Source: Toxorhynchites rutilus septentrionalis | Lineage: Eukaryota > Arthropoda > Insecta > Diptera > Culicidae | Assembly: GCF_029784135.1 (NCBI RefSeq) | Contig: NC_073744.1 | Location: 106,253,266-106,317,265, forward strand | DNA: 64,000 bases | Reading direction: 5' to 3' | Shown: piece after piece, positions 34,855-45,646 of the stretch | How the letters are laid out: every line of letters starts with the position of its first letter | Numbering within the stretch: the first letter of the stretch is position 1 | Notes under the pieces: model-generated | The model's database searches: none | The model's input: only the letters and a program-made list of their open reading frames with translations | Told to the model about the DNA's origin: nothing | Position numbers and translations under genes: made by a program

Positions 34855-35216
34855 GACGTAGGACTACGTCTAACCGGAAGATATAGGGGGTGAAATGAAA
34901 ATCTAGGCACTGAACAAGTAGGAAAAAATGCAAGATTTGGAACGCTTATAACTCGAGCATTTCTCAATAGATCGCAAAGGTTTTTGCATCAATTGATAGG
35001 AAATATATCTACGCATCTATCATAACGAATAACATTTCATTTTTCTTGAGATAAATAATTAAATAATTGTGAAATATCAAGCATTGTCCAAATGCACTAT
35101 GTGCCCATTTTTGATTGGACCATTTTGTGCTCCTCAAATCGTACCGTCCAAAACGGGCAACCAGAGCAGCAGCAAAATACAATGAAGCACGATTGGAAAG
35201 GAAAAAGAAAAAAAAA
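34855..35216 (+). promoter_or_regulatory. H2A-upstream module, third copy
   Basis: The palindrome at 34855-34870 opens the same 350-bp block as at 14158. It ends in AAAGGAAAAAGAAAAAAAAG and is directly joined to an inverted T2 border at 35217. No H2A start follows in this orientation. Confidence 0.55.
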
Positions 35217-35444
35217 GACGGGTGGGTAATGTCGGGGACATAACCGGAGTGACGTAGGACTATACAAAGGGGACAGCTTTCATACTCTAGCGGTACACAC
35301 TCACAGGATAGAGACAAATCGGCAGACTCAGCCAAAGGGGCGGGTCCAACGAGACGAACGAATGAGCGTTAAAAGGGAGCGATGGCAAAAAAATACATTC
35401 ATTACGATTTGTTCGCTCGTTGGATTCACATACAGACTAAAAAG

Positions 35445-35460
35445 GGTCCTTTTCAGGATC
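35445..35460 (+). terminator. Histone-type stem-loop in tandem unit 1 (orphan)
   Basis: GGTCCTTTTCAGGATC, repeated at 36766-36781 and 38087-38102 in the other units. It lies only about 60 bases after a lone ATG at 35382, so the plus-strand gene that it served (perhaps H2B) has been deleted. No H2B residues can be recognised. Confidence 0.65.
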
Positions 35461-36046
35461 ACAAAAAGTCTAAAGAGTTTATTGTTTTGTTATCACTCGA
35501 TATCCCCATCTTGTTCGGCTAAAACTTCCTGTTTAGCGATTTGTTGTCACTCGCCACAGCTTTCACAGTTGGAAAATTTCTTCCCATCCAGCTTGTGACA
35601 TATTTTACAGTAAATTACATTCAATGGCACGTCGCATTACCACCACTCAGTGCCGGATTGGAGGTAATTTTAACCTGTAATTGAACATTTGCGATGACAG
35701 TGGTACAGTGTCGACTTTCAATGTGGGGTCATAATTTGGATCTCTATGTTTACAAAAATGTCCAACTAAATAAGTCGCATTACATGTCCGTCCAATTAGC
35801 TAAATGTCGAACTAATTATAGATTACTGTACTTTAAATCTGGAAACAATTTAGGAATTGGTGAAAATTGAATAATCAGGAAAGTCCCTAACTATCAATAA
35901 GCTCAGAACAACTGCCAAATTCACATACTCATCAAATCCTGGCAAACAAATTATGAAAACATCAATTTGTGTTTTATTATTATTTTGGATAATGTTTTAG
36001 AAAGCATTGAACTTTATTTCCTAAACTCTTTTTTGGAAGGTTTAAT

Positions 36047-36545
36047 GGCCCTGAAAAGCGCCTTGTTTTATGGAATGGTTCCAATTTAGAAAACTTAGTA
36101 CTCGTGGTTTTGAAAAAAACCATTTCGAACGCCCTCGATGCCGCCTTGTTCTGGATTTGCCGCCAAAGCAGTTTGTATAAAGAACAAACTTTTTTCTTCT
36201 GCTACCTGATGCCGTTTTGCGATTGCGTTTGCCACTCGCCATTCGCTGCAACTGCCTGTTGTCTTGATGTCCGCCGAACCGAATGTGTTCTGTTCCGAAT
36301 GCAGGTTTTCTTATCGTCGCGAGCACCTAAGCCAGCTAACTCGATCACTCCGGCGGCCGAAACTATATAACGCCGGCTAGGTGGACTGGTACACAGGTAC
36401 TAACGCGCTCGACCTAGCAACCTTTTCCGGTGCAATTGGCGGATACACCTACGGGAAATTGCAGACCACCACGGTTCGAGCGGGATTTTGCCTTTCCCTT
36501 CTCTTTTCCTCCTTTGATGAGTACACGATGCCGATGCCGTACAAC
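36047..36545 (-). pseudogene. Histone H2A pseudogene 3 (tandem unit 1)
   Basis: On the minus strand it runs from near 36545 (short AAAGGAGG-containing N-terminal region with a deletion) through FPVG-like sequence in shifted frame, the shared TAG in the NYAER region (on plus, GACCTAGCAACC), VIELAG and ARDDKK-like sequence, to the stem-loop GGCGCTTTTCAGGGCC (plus 36047-36062). The TATA box for this copy is TTTTATA at 36599-36605 (plus reading). A start codon is absent. Confidence 0.8.
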
Positions 36546-37367
36546 CACACGGGTTTACGGTTTGAAAGAAAATAAGATATTTTTTTGGGTTCCGCGTGTT
36601 TTATACTCTAGCGGTACACACTCACAGGATAGAGACAAATCGGCAGACTCAGCCAAAGGGGCGGGTCCAACGAGACGAACGAATGAGCGTTAAAAGGGAG
36701 CGATGGCAAAAAAATACATTCATTACAATTTGTTCGCTCGTTGGATTAACATACAGACTAAAAAGGGTCCTTTTCAGGATCACAAAAAGTCTAAAGAGTT
36801 TATTGTTTTGTTATCACTCGATATCCCAATCTTGTTCGGCTAAACCTTCCTGTTTAGCGATTTGTTGTCACTCGCCACAGCTTTCACAGTTGGAAAATTT
36901 TTTCCCATCCAGCTTGTGACATATTTTACAGTAAATTACATTCAATGGCACGTCGCATTACCACCACTCAGTGCCGGATTGGAGGTAATTTTAACCTGTA
37001 ATTGAACATTTGCGATGACAGTGGTACAGTGTCGACTTTCAATGTGGGGTCATAATTTGGATCTCTATGTTTACAAAAATGTCCAACTAAATAAGTCGCA
37101 TTACATGTCCGTCCAATTAGCTAAATGTCGAACTAATTATAGATTACTGTACTTTAAATCTGGAAACAATTTAAGAATTGGTGAAAATTGAATAATCAGG
37201 AAAGTCCCTAACTATCAATAAGCTCAGAACAACTGCCAAATTCACATACTCATCAAATCCTGGCAAACAAATTATGAAAACATCAATTTGTGTTTTATTA
37301 TTATTTTGGATAATGTTTTAGAAAGCATTGAACTTTATTTCCTAAACTCTTTTTTGGAAGGTTTAAT

Positions 37368-37866
37368 GGCCCTGAAAAGCGCCTTGTTTTATGGAATGGT
37401 TCCAATTTAGAAAACTTAGTACTCGTGGTTTTGAAAAAAACCATTTCGAACGCCCTCGATGCCGCCTTGTTCTGGATTTGCCGCCAAAGCAGTTTGTATA
37501 AAGAACAAACTTTTTTCTTCTGCTACCTGATGCCGTTTTGCGATTGCGTTTGCCACTCGCCATTCGCTGCAACTGCCTGTTGTCTTGATGTCCGCCGAAC
37601 CGAATGTGTTCTGTTCCGAATGCAGGTTTTCTTATCGTCGCGAGCACCTAAGCCAGCTAACTCGATCACTCCGGCGGCCGAAACTATATAACGCCGGCTA
37701 GGTGGACTGGTACACAGGTACTAACGCGCTCGACCTAGCAACCTTTTCCGGTGCAATTGGCGGATACACCTACGGGAAATTGCAGACCACCACGGTTCGA
37801 GCGGGATTTTGCCTTTCCCTTCTCTTTTCCTCCTTTGATGAGTACACGATGCCGATGCCGTACAAC
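37368..37866 (-). pseudogene. Histone H2A pseudogene 4 (tandem unit 2)
   Basis: Same as the copy in unit 1, offset by 1,321 bp and apparently identical in the H2A part. Stem-loop at 37368-37383, TATA at 37920-37926. It carries the same stop and deletion. Confidence 0.8.
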
Positions 37867-38688
37867 CACACGGGTTTACGGTTTGAAAGAAAATAAGATA
37901 TTTTTTTGGGTTCCGCGTGTTTTATACTCTAGCGGTACACACTCACAGGATAGAGACAAATCGGCAGACTCAGCCAAAGGGGCGGGTCCAACGAGACGAA
38001 CGAATGAGCGTTAAAAGGGAGCGATGGCAAAAAAATACATTCATTACAATTTGTTCGCTCGTTGGATTAACATACAGACTAAAAAGGGTCCTTTTCAGGA
38101 TCACAAAAAGTCTAAAGAGTTTATTGTTTTGTTATCACTCGATATCCCAATCTTGTTCGGCTAAACCTTCCTGTTTAGCGATTTGTTGTCACTCGCCACA
38201 GCTTTCACAGTTGGAAAATTTTTTCCCATCCAGCTTGTGACATATTTTACAGTAAATTACATTCAATGGCACGTCGCATTACCACCACTCAGTGCCGGAT
38301 TGGAGGTAATTTTAACCTGTAATTGAACATTTGCGATGACAGTGGTACAGTGTCGACTTTCAATGTGGGGTCATAATTTGGATCTCTATGTTTACAAAAA
38401 TGTCCAACTAAATAAGTCGCATTACATGTCCGTCCAATTAGCTAAATGTCGAACTAATTATAGATTACTGTACTTTAAATCTGGAAACAATTTAAGAATT
38501 GGTGAAAATTGAATAATCAGGAAAGTCCCTAACTATCAATAAGCTCAGAACAACTGCCAAATTCACATACTCATCAAATCCTGGCAAACAAATTATGAAA
38601 ACATCAATTTGTGTTTTATTATTATTTTGGATAATGTTTTAGAAAGCATTGAACTTTATTTCCTAAACTCTTTTTTGGAAGGTTTAAT

Positions 38689-39172
38689 GGCCCTGAAAAG
38701 CGCCTTGTTTTATGGAATGGTTCCAATTTAGAAAACTTAGTACTCGTGGTTTTGAAAAAAACCATTTCGAACGCCCTCGATGCCGCCTTGTTCTGGATTT
38801 GCCGCCAAAGCAGTTTGTATAAAGAACAAACTTTTTTCTTCTGCTACCTGATGCCGTTTTGCGATTGCGTTTGCCACTCGCCATTCGCTGCAACTGCCTG
38901 TTGTCTTGATGTCCGCCGAACCGAATGTGTTCTGTTCCGAATGCAGGTTTTCTTATCGTCGCGAGCAGCTTTGCCAGCTAACTCGATCACTTCGGCGGCC
39001 GAAGCTATATAACGCCGGCTAGGTGGACTGGTACACCTAGCTACCTAGCTACCCTTGCGGGGAACTCCAGATCAACACGAGCGGGAACTCCAGATCAAGG
39101 TTCGAGCGGGATTTTGCCTTTCCCTTCACTTTTCCTCCTTTGCCATATCCAACCATGGCTGCTTGTGTTGGT
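38689..39172 (-). pseudogene. Histone H2A pseudogene 5 (tandem unit 3, hybrid 5' end)
   Basis: The 3' two thirds match units 1 and 2 (stem-loop at 38689-38704). From about 38966 it switches to a sequence closer to H2A pseudogenes 1 and 6, with a different N-terminal region, a small local duplication (GAACTCCAGATCAA twice at 39061-39098) and the TATA-like promoter of the other type at about 39250 (minus). It appears to be a recombination joint between two H2A sub-types. Confidence 0.75.
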
Positions 39173-39309
39173 TTGTTGATGTGAGGTGATGCGAAACGAT
39201 GTGGTGTACGGTTCGGATGAGAATGATCGTTACGGCAGCGGAGAGGGGATTTTTAAGCTGACTGGCTGGCTCGAGAATTACGCATGTGTGAGACTGCGAC
39301 CAATGTTTC

Positions 39310-39674
39310 CCTCATTTTTTTCTTTTTCCTTTCCAATCGTGCTTCATTCTATTTCGCTGCTGCTCTGGTTGCCCGTTTTGGTCGGTACGATTTGAGGAGC
39401 ACAAAATGGACCAATCAAAAATGGGCACATAGTGTATTTGGACAATGCTTGATATTTCACAATTATTCAATTATTTATCTCAAGAAAAATGAAATGTTAT
39501 TCGTTATGATAGATGCGTAGATATATTTCCTATCAATTGATGCAAAAACCTTTGCGATCTATTGAGAAATGCTCGAGTTATAAGCGTTCCAAATCTTGCA
39601 TTTTTTCCTACTTGTTCAGCGCCTAGATTTCCATTTCACCCCCTATATCTTCCGGTTAGACGTAGTCCTACGTC
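39310..39674 (-). promoter_or_regulatory. H2A-upstream module, fourth copy
   Basis: Inverted relative to the copy at 14158 and ending at the palindrome 39659-39674. With the next feature it makes a head-to-head arrangement of two H2A copies (minus at 38689-39172, plus at 39838). Confidence 0.6.
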
Positions 39675-39837
39675 AAAAATGAACGAAACATTGGTCGCAG
39701 TCTCACACATGCATAATTCTCGAGCCAGCCAGTCAGCTTAAAAATCCCCGCTCCGCTGCCGTAACGATCATTCTCATCGAAACCGTACACCACATCGTTT
39801 CGCATCACATCACATCAACAAACCAACACAAGCAGCC

Positions 39838-40315
39838 ATGTCTGGACATGACAAAGGAGGAAAAGTGAAGAGAAAGGCAAAATCCCGCTCGAACCGTGTT
39901 GGTTTGCATTTCCCCGTAGGTGTATTCACCAATTGCTCCACAAGGGTAGCTAGGCCGAGCGCGTTAGTACCAGTCCACCTAGCCGCCGTTATATAGTTCC
40001 GGCCGCCGAAGTGATCGAGTTGGCTGGCAAAGCTGCTCGCGACGATAAGAAAACTCGCATTCAGAACAGAACACATTCGGTTCGGTGGACATCAAGACAA
40101 CAACAGGCAGTTGCAGCGAGTGGCGAGTGGCAAACGCAATCGCAAAACGGCAGCAGGTAGCAGAAGAAAAAAGTTTGTTCTTTATACAAACTGCTTTGGT
40201 GGCAAATCCAGAACAAGGCGGCATCGAGGGCGTTCGAAATGGTTTTTTTCAAAACCACGAGTACTAAGTTTTCTAAATTGGAACCATTCCATAAAACATG
40301 GCGCTTTTCAGGGCC
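39838..40315 (+). pseudogene. Histone H2A pseudogene 6
   Basis: It has an intact ATG at 39838 and reads MSGHDKGGKVKRKAKSRSNR, then VGLHFPVG, a frameshift, the shared TAG in the NYAER region, AGKAARDDKKTRI in another frame and a rearranged 3' part. The stem-loop is at 40300-40315. It is longer in the centre than pseudogene 1 (it retains the FPVG segment), so pseudogene 1 suffered an additional deletion. Confidence 0.88.
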
Positions 40316-40984
40316 ATTAAACCTTCCAAAAAAGTGTTTACGAAATAAGGTTCAATGCTTTCTAAAACAATATCCCAAATAATAATAAAACACAAATTTA
40401 TTTTTTCATAATTTGTTTGCCAGGAGATAATTTGTTTGAGTATGAGAATTTGGCAGTTGTTCTGAGCTTATTGATGGTTGGGGACTTTCCCGATTATTCA
40501 ATTTTCACCAATTCTTAAATTGATTTTAGATTGAAAGTACAGTCATTTACATTTAGCTCGACATTTAGCTAATTGGACGGACCTGTAATGCGACATATTT
40601 ATTTGGACATTTTTGTAAATATAGAGTTCGGGGTCCAAATTTTGACCCCACATTAAAAGTGGACACTGTACCACTGTCATCGCAAATGTTCAATTACAGG
40701 TTAAAATCGCCTCCAATGCGACACTGAGTGGTGTTTCGGCACGTCGCATTAAATATAATTTATGTTGTACAGTAACTCACAGTCACAGTCACAAGCTGGA
40801 TGGGAAGAAATTTTCTAACTGTGAAAGCTGTGGCGAGTGGCAAACGCAATCGCTAAACAGCCGAACAAGATGGGGATATCGAGTGATAACAAAACAATAA
40901 ACTCTTTAGATTAAAGATAATTTTGTGATCCTGAAAAGGACCTTTTTTAGCCTGCATCTGAATCCAACGAGCGAATAAATCGTA
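40316..40984. other. H2A 3' flank with antisense stem-loop
   Basis: This is the same 3' flank as at 15122-15775, including a degraded TA-flanked MITE and the minus-strand histone stem-loop at 40927-40942. No gene is present. Confidence 0.5.
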
Positions 40985-40997
40985 ATGAATGTATTTT

Positions 40998-41055
40998 CTT
41001 CTTCTTCTTCTTTTTGGCTTTAAGAGGGTTTAGACTTTTCAGTTCATTCGCCTCT
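40998..41055 (-). mobile_element. 58-bp LINE tail insert with 13-bp duplication
   Basis: Only the last 58 bases of the LINE (tail plus GAA repeat) are present, between two copies of ATGAATGTATTTT (40985-40997 and 41056-41068). It is an extremely 5'-truncated insertion, at the same position in the H2A flank as the full-length LINE copy 2 at 15788-22179. Confidence 0.85.
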
Positions 41056-41068
41056 ATGAATGTATTTT

Positions 41069-41490
41069 TTTGCCATCGCTGCCTTTTAACGCTCATTCGT
41101 TCGTCTCGTTGGACTCGCCCCTTTGGCTGAGTCTGCCGATTTGTCTCTATCCTGTGAGCGTGTACCGCTAAAGTACAAAACGCGCGGATCCGCTGAAAAA
41201 TATATCATTCTCTTTCAAACCGTAAATCAGTGTGGTTGTATGGCATCATTTCACATCTCACCGCATCAACGGATTGGTGCCGTAGCACCAGTATACCTAA
41301 TAGCGGTTATAGAATTTCTGCCGCCGGAGTGCTCGAGTTGAGCACATTCGGTTCGGTGGCAACAACTAGTTTCAGCGAGTGGCAAACGCAATCGCAAAAC
41401 GGCACCAGGTAGAAGAAGGAAAAAGTTTGTTTATACAACCTGCTTTGGTGGCAAAACTAGCCTCCGTAAAACACGGCGCTTTTCAGGGCC
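41069..41490 (+). pseudogene. Histone H2A pseudogene 7 with promoter
   Basis: The TATA-type promoter block (mutated to GTACAAAAC near 41175) is followed by a strongly shortened H2A: the N-terminal region is missing, a segment like GLVP..APVYL survives, then the 3' part and the stem-loop GGCGCTTTTCAGGGCC at 41475-41490. It is cut further on by the LINE at 41573. Confidence 0.75.
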
Positions 41491-41560
41491 ATTAAACCAT
41501 TCAAAGAAGAGTTATTAAAAGTTATTTACAATACCAATGCATTCTAAAGTGACATAATAT

Positions 41561-41572
41561 GACATATAATAT
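41561..41572. repeat. Left target-site duplication of the LINE at 41573-47618
   Basis: GACATATAATAT here and at 47619-47630. Confidence 0.9.
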
Positions 41573-41953
41573 TATTTTATTTTTTATTTATTAAATCGTT
41601 TATTTTTACAGGCTCAGTTACATAAGTTTAAAGGAGCCAAACTCCTATTTGTATAGTTACAAGTATATATAAACATTTTTTATTAATTCTAATGTTAATG
41701 AAGTAGAGAACCGATTACTCGCGGCTTGCTCGAGTTTAGAAGGGTGACATTTTGTTTCAGGAAAAGGATGGGATATAAGGATATGTTGACAATGTTCACA
41801 CTCACATTCGCACTCACATTCATCATACTCAATTCTTAAGCCTATCTTATATCTAACATGTATTTACATTTCACCTTATTCTACTGTTAGTAAGAAGGGA
41901 TTTGATTTCTCGCGAAGGAAAAGGAAAAGGAGAATATAAGGATATAAGGACAA

Positions 41954-44900
41954 TCACACACGAAGATCGATAGCTTTTAGGAAGACATATATTTGGGACA
42001 TGTAATCAAGGTCTAACCGAGCCAACACATCTCTCACCGGCACATTGGGCTGCCTTCCTCTAGCCCGAAGAGAGTTTTCTAAATTCGATCTGGCAACAAG
42101 ATACACCTCGCACGACCAAACAACGTGTTCGATGTCGTGGTAACCTTGGCCACAAGCACAGATATTGCCATCGGCATTTAATCTTGCCGAAAGAGTAGCG
42201 CGTCTAACGAACAGTGATTGGACATGAGTCGAGAGAAGGTGCGAATAAAGTCCCGACTCAAGTCCAGACTTTTGAACCATGGTTTGTGGCTAACCTTAGG
42301 GATAATCGAGTGAAACCACCGGCCCAATTCATCTTCGTTCCATTTACGTTGCCAGTTAGCGATGGTATTTTTACGGACTAAAGAATAAAATTCATTGAAA
42401 GCGATTTGACGCTGATAAATATCGTCTTCAATTGCACCTACCTTTGCCAATGAGTCAGCCCTCTCGTTACCCGGAATTGAGCAATGTGAGGGGACCCAGA
42501 CAAAGGTAATGACATAACAGCGTCTGGTTAAAGCACTCAAATTTTCTCGTATTCTCTCAAGGAAGTACGGCGAGTGCTTTTCCGGCCTCACTGAACGGAT
42601 AGCTTCGACAGAGCTAAGACTATCCGTTACAATGTAATAGTGTTCAACAGGTCGTGAGTCGACGCTGTCCAGCGCCCAATGTATTGCTGCCAATTCAGCA
42701 ATATACACTGAGCAAGGATTCTGAAGACTGTGGGAGGTGCTAAAAATTTCGTTGAACACTCCAAATCCTGTGGACTCATTCATAGAGGACCCATCAGTAA
42801 AGTACATATTATCACAATTGACACGCCCATACTTTGCATTGAAGATCGTAGGAACGATCCCCGATCGATGATAATCTGGAATTCCATGGATTTTCTACTT
42901 CATGAACAGATCAAAATGTACAGAGGAATTGATGTAGTCAGGAAAACAAACACGGTTGGGAGTATACGAAGAAGGATCAACCTGCATGGAGATGAATTCA
43001 TGATATGAGCTCATGAATCCTGAATGAAAATTTAGCTCGATAAGCTGCTCAAAATTTCCGATCACCAATGGGTTCATAACCTTACACCGGATGAGAAACC
43101 GAAGAGATAATAAATTGAAGCGATCTTTTAGTGGGAGTACGCCTGCCAAAACCTCAGACTCATGGACTCATGGTATGCGTTGAGGGCATACATCCCAACG
43201 CAATACGGAGACAAAGATATTGAATTCGCTCGAGTTTAATGAGATGTGTTTTGGCAGCTGATTGAAAACAGAAACTGCCATACTCCATCACTGAGAGAAT
43301 AGTTGTTCGATACAACATTATAAGATCTTCGGGATGGGCTCCCCACCATGTGCCGGTAATTGTACGGAGAAAGATTATTCTTTGTTGGCATTTTTTACTC
43401 AGATACCTAATATGGGCCCCCCAAGTACATTTGGAGTCGAACCAGACCCCAAGATACTTGAATGACATAGCATGAGTGATCGGTTTACCCAAAAGTTGAA
43501 GCTTTGGTTTTGCTGGTCTATGCTTCCTAGAAAAAACCACCATCTCTGTTTTCTCCGTGGAGAATTCGATCCCTAGCCCAATGGCCCAGGTTGAAAAATT
43601 GTTCAAAGTATCTTGTAAGGGTCCTTGCAGGTCGGATTCGTTTGATCCTACGACAGACACCACTCAGTCATCTGCAAGTTGTCTGAGGCTGCAATTTTGT
43701 GTAAGACAATTGTCGACGTCGCTTACATAGAAGTTGTACAAAAGGGGGCTTAAACATGAGCCCTGGGGGAGGCCCATGTAGGAGACCCGATTTACTGTCG
43801 AATCCCCGTGAGAAAAATTCAACTGTTTCTCACAAAGCAAGTTATATAACATATTATTCAACAGAGGCGGCAGACCCCGAGAGTGTAATTTGTCTGACAA
43901 AACCTCTATTGAAACAAAATCAAAGGCCCCCTTTATGTCCAAGAATACTGAAGCCATTTGTTTTTTTTCGGCGTAAGCCATTTGAATTTCTGAAGAAAGC
44001 AACGCAAGACAATCATTCGTCCCCTTGCTCCTGCGGAACCCATATTGTGTATCTGAGAGTAAGCCATTCGTTTCAACCCAATGATCAAGGCGAAACAAGA
44101 TCATTTTCTCCAACAATTTCCGTATACAAGACAGCATTGCTATTGGGCGGTACGAATTGAAGTCGGACGCGGGTTTTCCGGGTTTTTGAATAGCTATAAT
44201 TCGCACTTGTCTCCAATCATCTGGAACAATATTATGCTCCAGAAACCGATTGAATAAATTCAACAAGCGATGTTTCGCCACATCAGGGAGGTTTTTTAAC
44301 AAGTTGAACTTAATTCTATCCGTTCCTGGAGCAGAATTCTTACAAGAAAGGAGAGCAAGAGAGAATTCTACCATCGAAAACTCGGAATCAAGATCGCACC
44401 TATCTTGTGGTATATCTCGAAAAATTTTTTGCACAGGAGCGGAATCGGGACAAACCTTCCGTGCAAAATTAAAAATCCATCGATGTGAATATTCTTCGCT
44501 TTCATTCGATGAAGAGCGATTTCTCATGTTTCGAGCCACTTTCCATAATTTTTTCATTGACGTTTCTCGTGACAAACCTCCCACGAAATTTCGCCGATAA
44601 GCACGTTTTTTCCCTTTGATCAAGTTTTTAAATTGATTTTCAAGGTCCAAATACGTTTGAAAATTCTCAATGGTTCCACGTTTCCGAAAGGCTTTAAATG
44701 CGTTCGATTTATCCTGATAAAGCTTGGAACATTGGCTATCCCACCATGGATTGGGAGGCCTTTGACGAAAAGTGGAGCCTGGGATGGGTTTCGTTTGAGC
44801 GCGAACCGCGCTGTCATATATCAAACGAGAAAGGAAGTTATACTCCTCCAATGGAGGCAAACCATCTCTGGAATTGATGGTTAGAGCAATTGCGTCCGCA

Positions 44901-45646
44901 TATTTTTTCCAGTCAATGTGTCTTGTGAGGTCATATGTCATGTTTATAGATTCAGAAGAATTCGAACCAATGGTGATGGAAATTTTGATTGGCATGTGGT
45001 CACTGCCGTTGGGGTTCTGGATTACATTCCACTTGCAATCTAACGATAGTAAATTCGAGCAAAGCGAGAGGTCAAGAGCACTTGGGTTAGCAGGAGGTTT
45101 AGGTACACGTGTTGTTTCCCCAGTGTTCAAAACGGTCATATTGAAGCTGATACAAAGGTCATATATCAACAATGAACGATTGTCGTCGTACTGTTCCCCC
45201 CAGGCAGTTCCGTGAGAGTTGAAGTCTCTCAAGATCAATCGTGGCTCAGGAAGGAGTGAGCACATGTCAACAAGTTGATTGCGGCTAACCGCAGCTCTCG
45301 GAGGCCAATACAAGCTGACAATACAGAGGTCTTTGCCTCTGATGTTTGCATGACAAGCAACAGCTTCGATCCCTCCAATAGGTGGAAGGTCAATTCGAAA
45401 AAATGAGTGGCACTTATTGATACCCAATAGCACCCCTCCGTATCTGTCATCACGGTCCAAGCGTATGATATTAAAATCGTGGAAAGAGAGATCATCTCGC
45501 GAAGAAAGCCAAGTTTCGGACAGAGCAAAAACATCACAATTGAACTTATGAATTAAAAATTTGAATATATCCAATTTAGGGATAAGACTACGACAATTCT
45601 ACTGTAAAACAGTGATATCTCCGACCTCTCTATTTAAATTAGACAT
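41954..45646 (-). pseudogene. LINE ORF2 (endonuclease-RT-RNase H), multiple lesions
   Basis: The start at 45646 is followed by a TAG near 45600 in place of the Trp of the endonuclease QWN motif. The main open piece (45574-43664) has SETWLS, GSDHMPI, NSYRPIAMLSC, VFLDIKGAFD, GLPQGSCLSPLLYN and, at the catalytic site, LADD. A stop follows near 43661. The thumb lies at 43663-43160, a further piece at 43149-42895, and the RNase H at 42807-42178 (YFTDGSS, YIAELAAIH, TDSLSS, WVPSHCSIPGNERADS). The C-terminal CxC...HxxxxC part (ICACGQGYHDIEHVVWSC) is at 42280-41954 in another frame. Confidence 0.88.

Larger units (their letters stand above)
35283..39045. repeat. Tandem array, 1,321-bp period, about 2.8 copies
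   Basis: Units start at 35283, 36604 and 37925 (anchor TACTCTAGCGGTACACAC), exactly 1,321 bp apart. The third unit diverges from about 38966. Each unit holds a promoter block, a plus-strand histone stem-loop, about 600 bp of decayed 3' flank and a minus-strand H2A pseudogene. The second and third units look almost base-for-base identical and the first differs at a few sites. The unit carries the empty target sequence of LINE copy 2. Confidence 0.93.
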
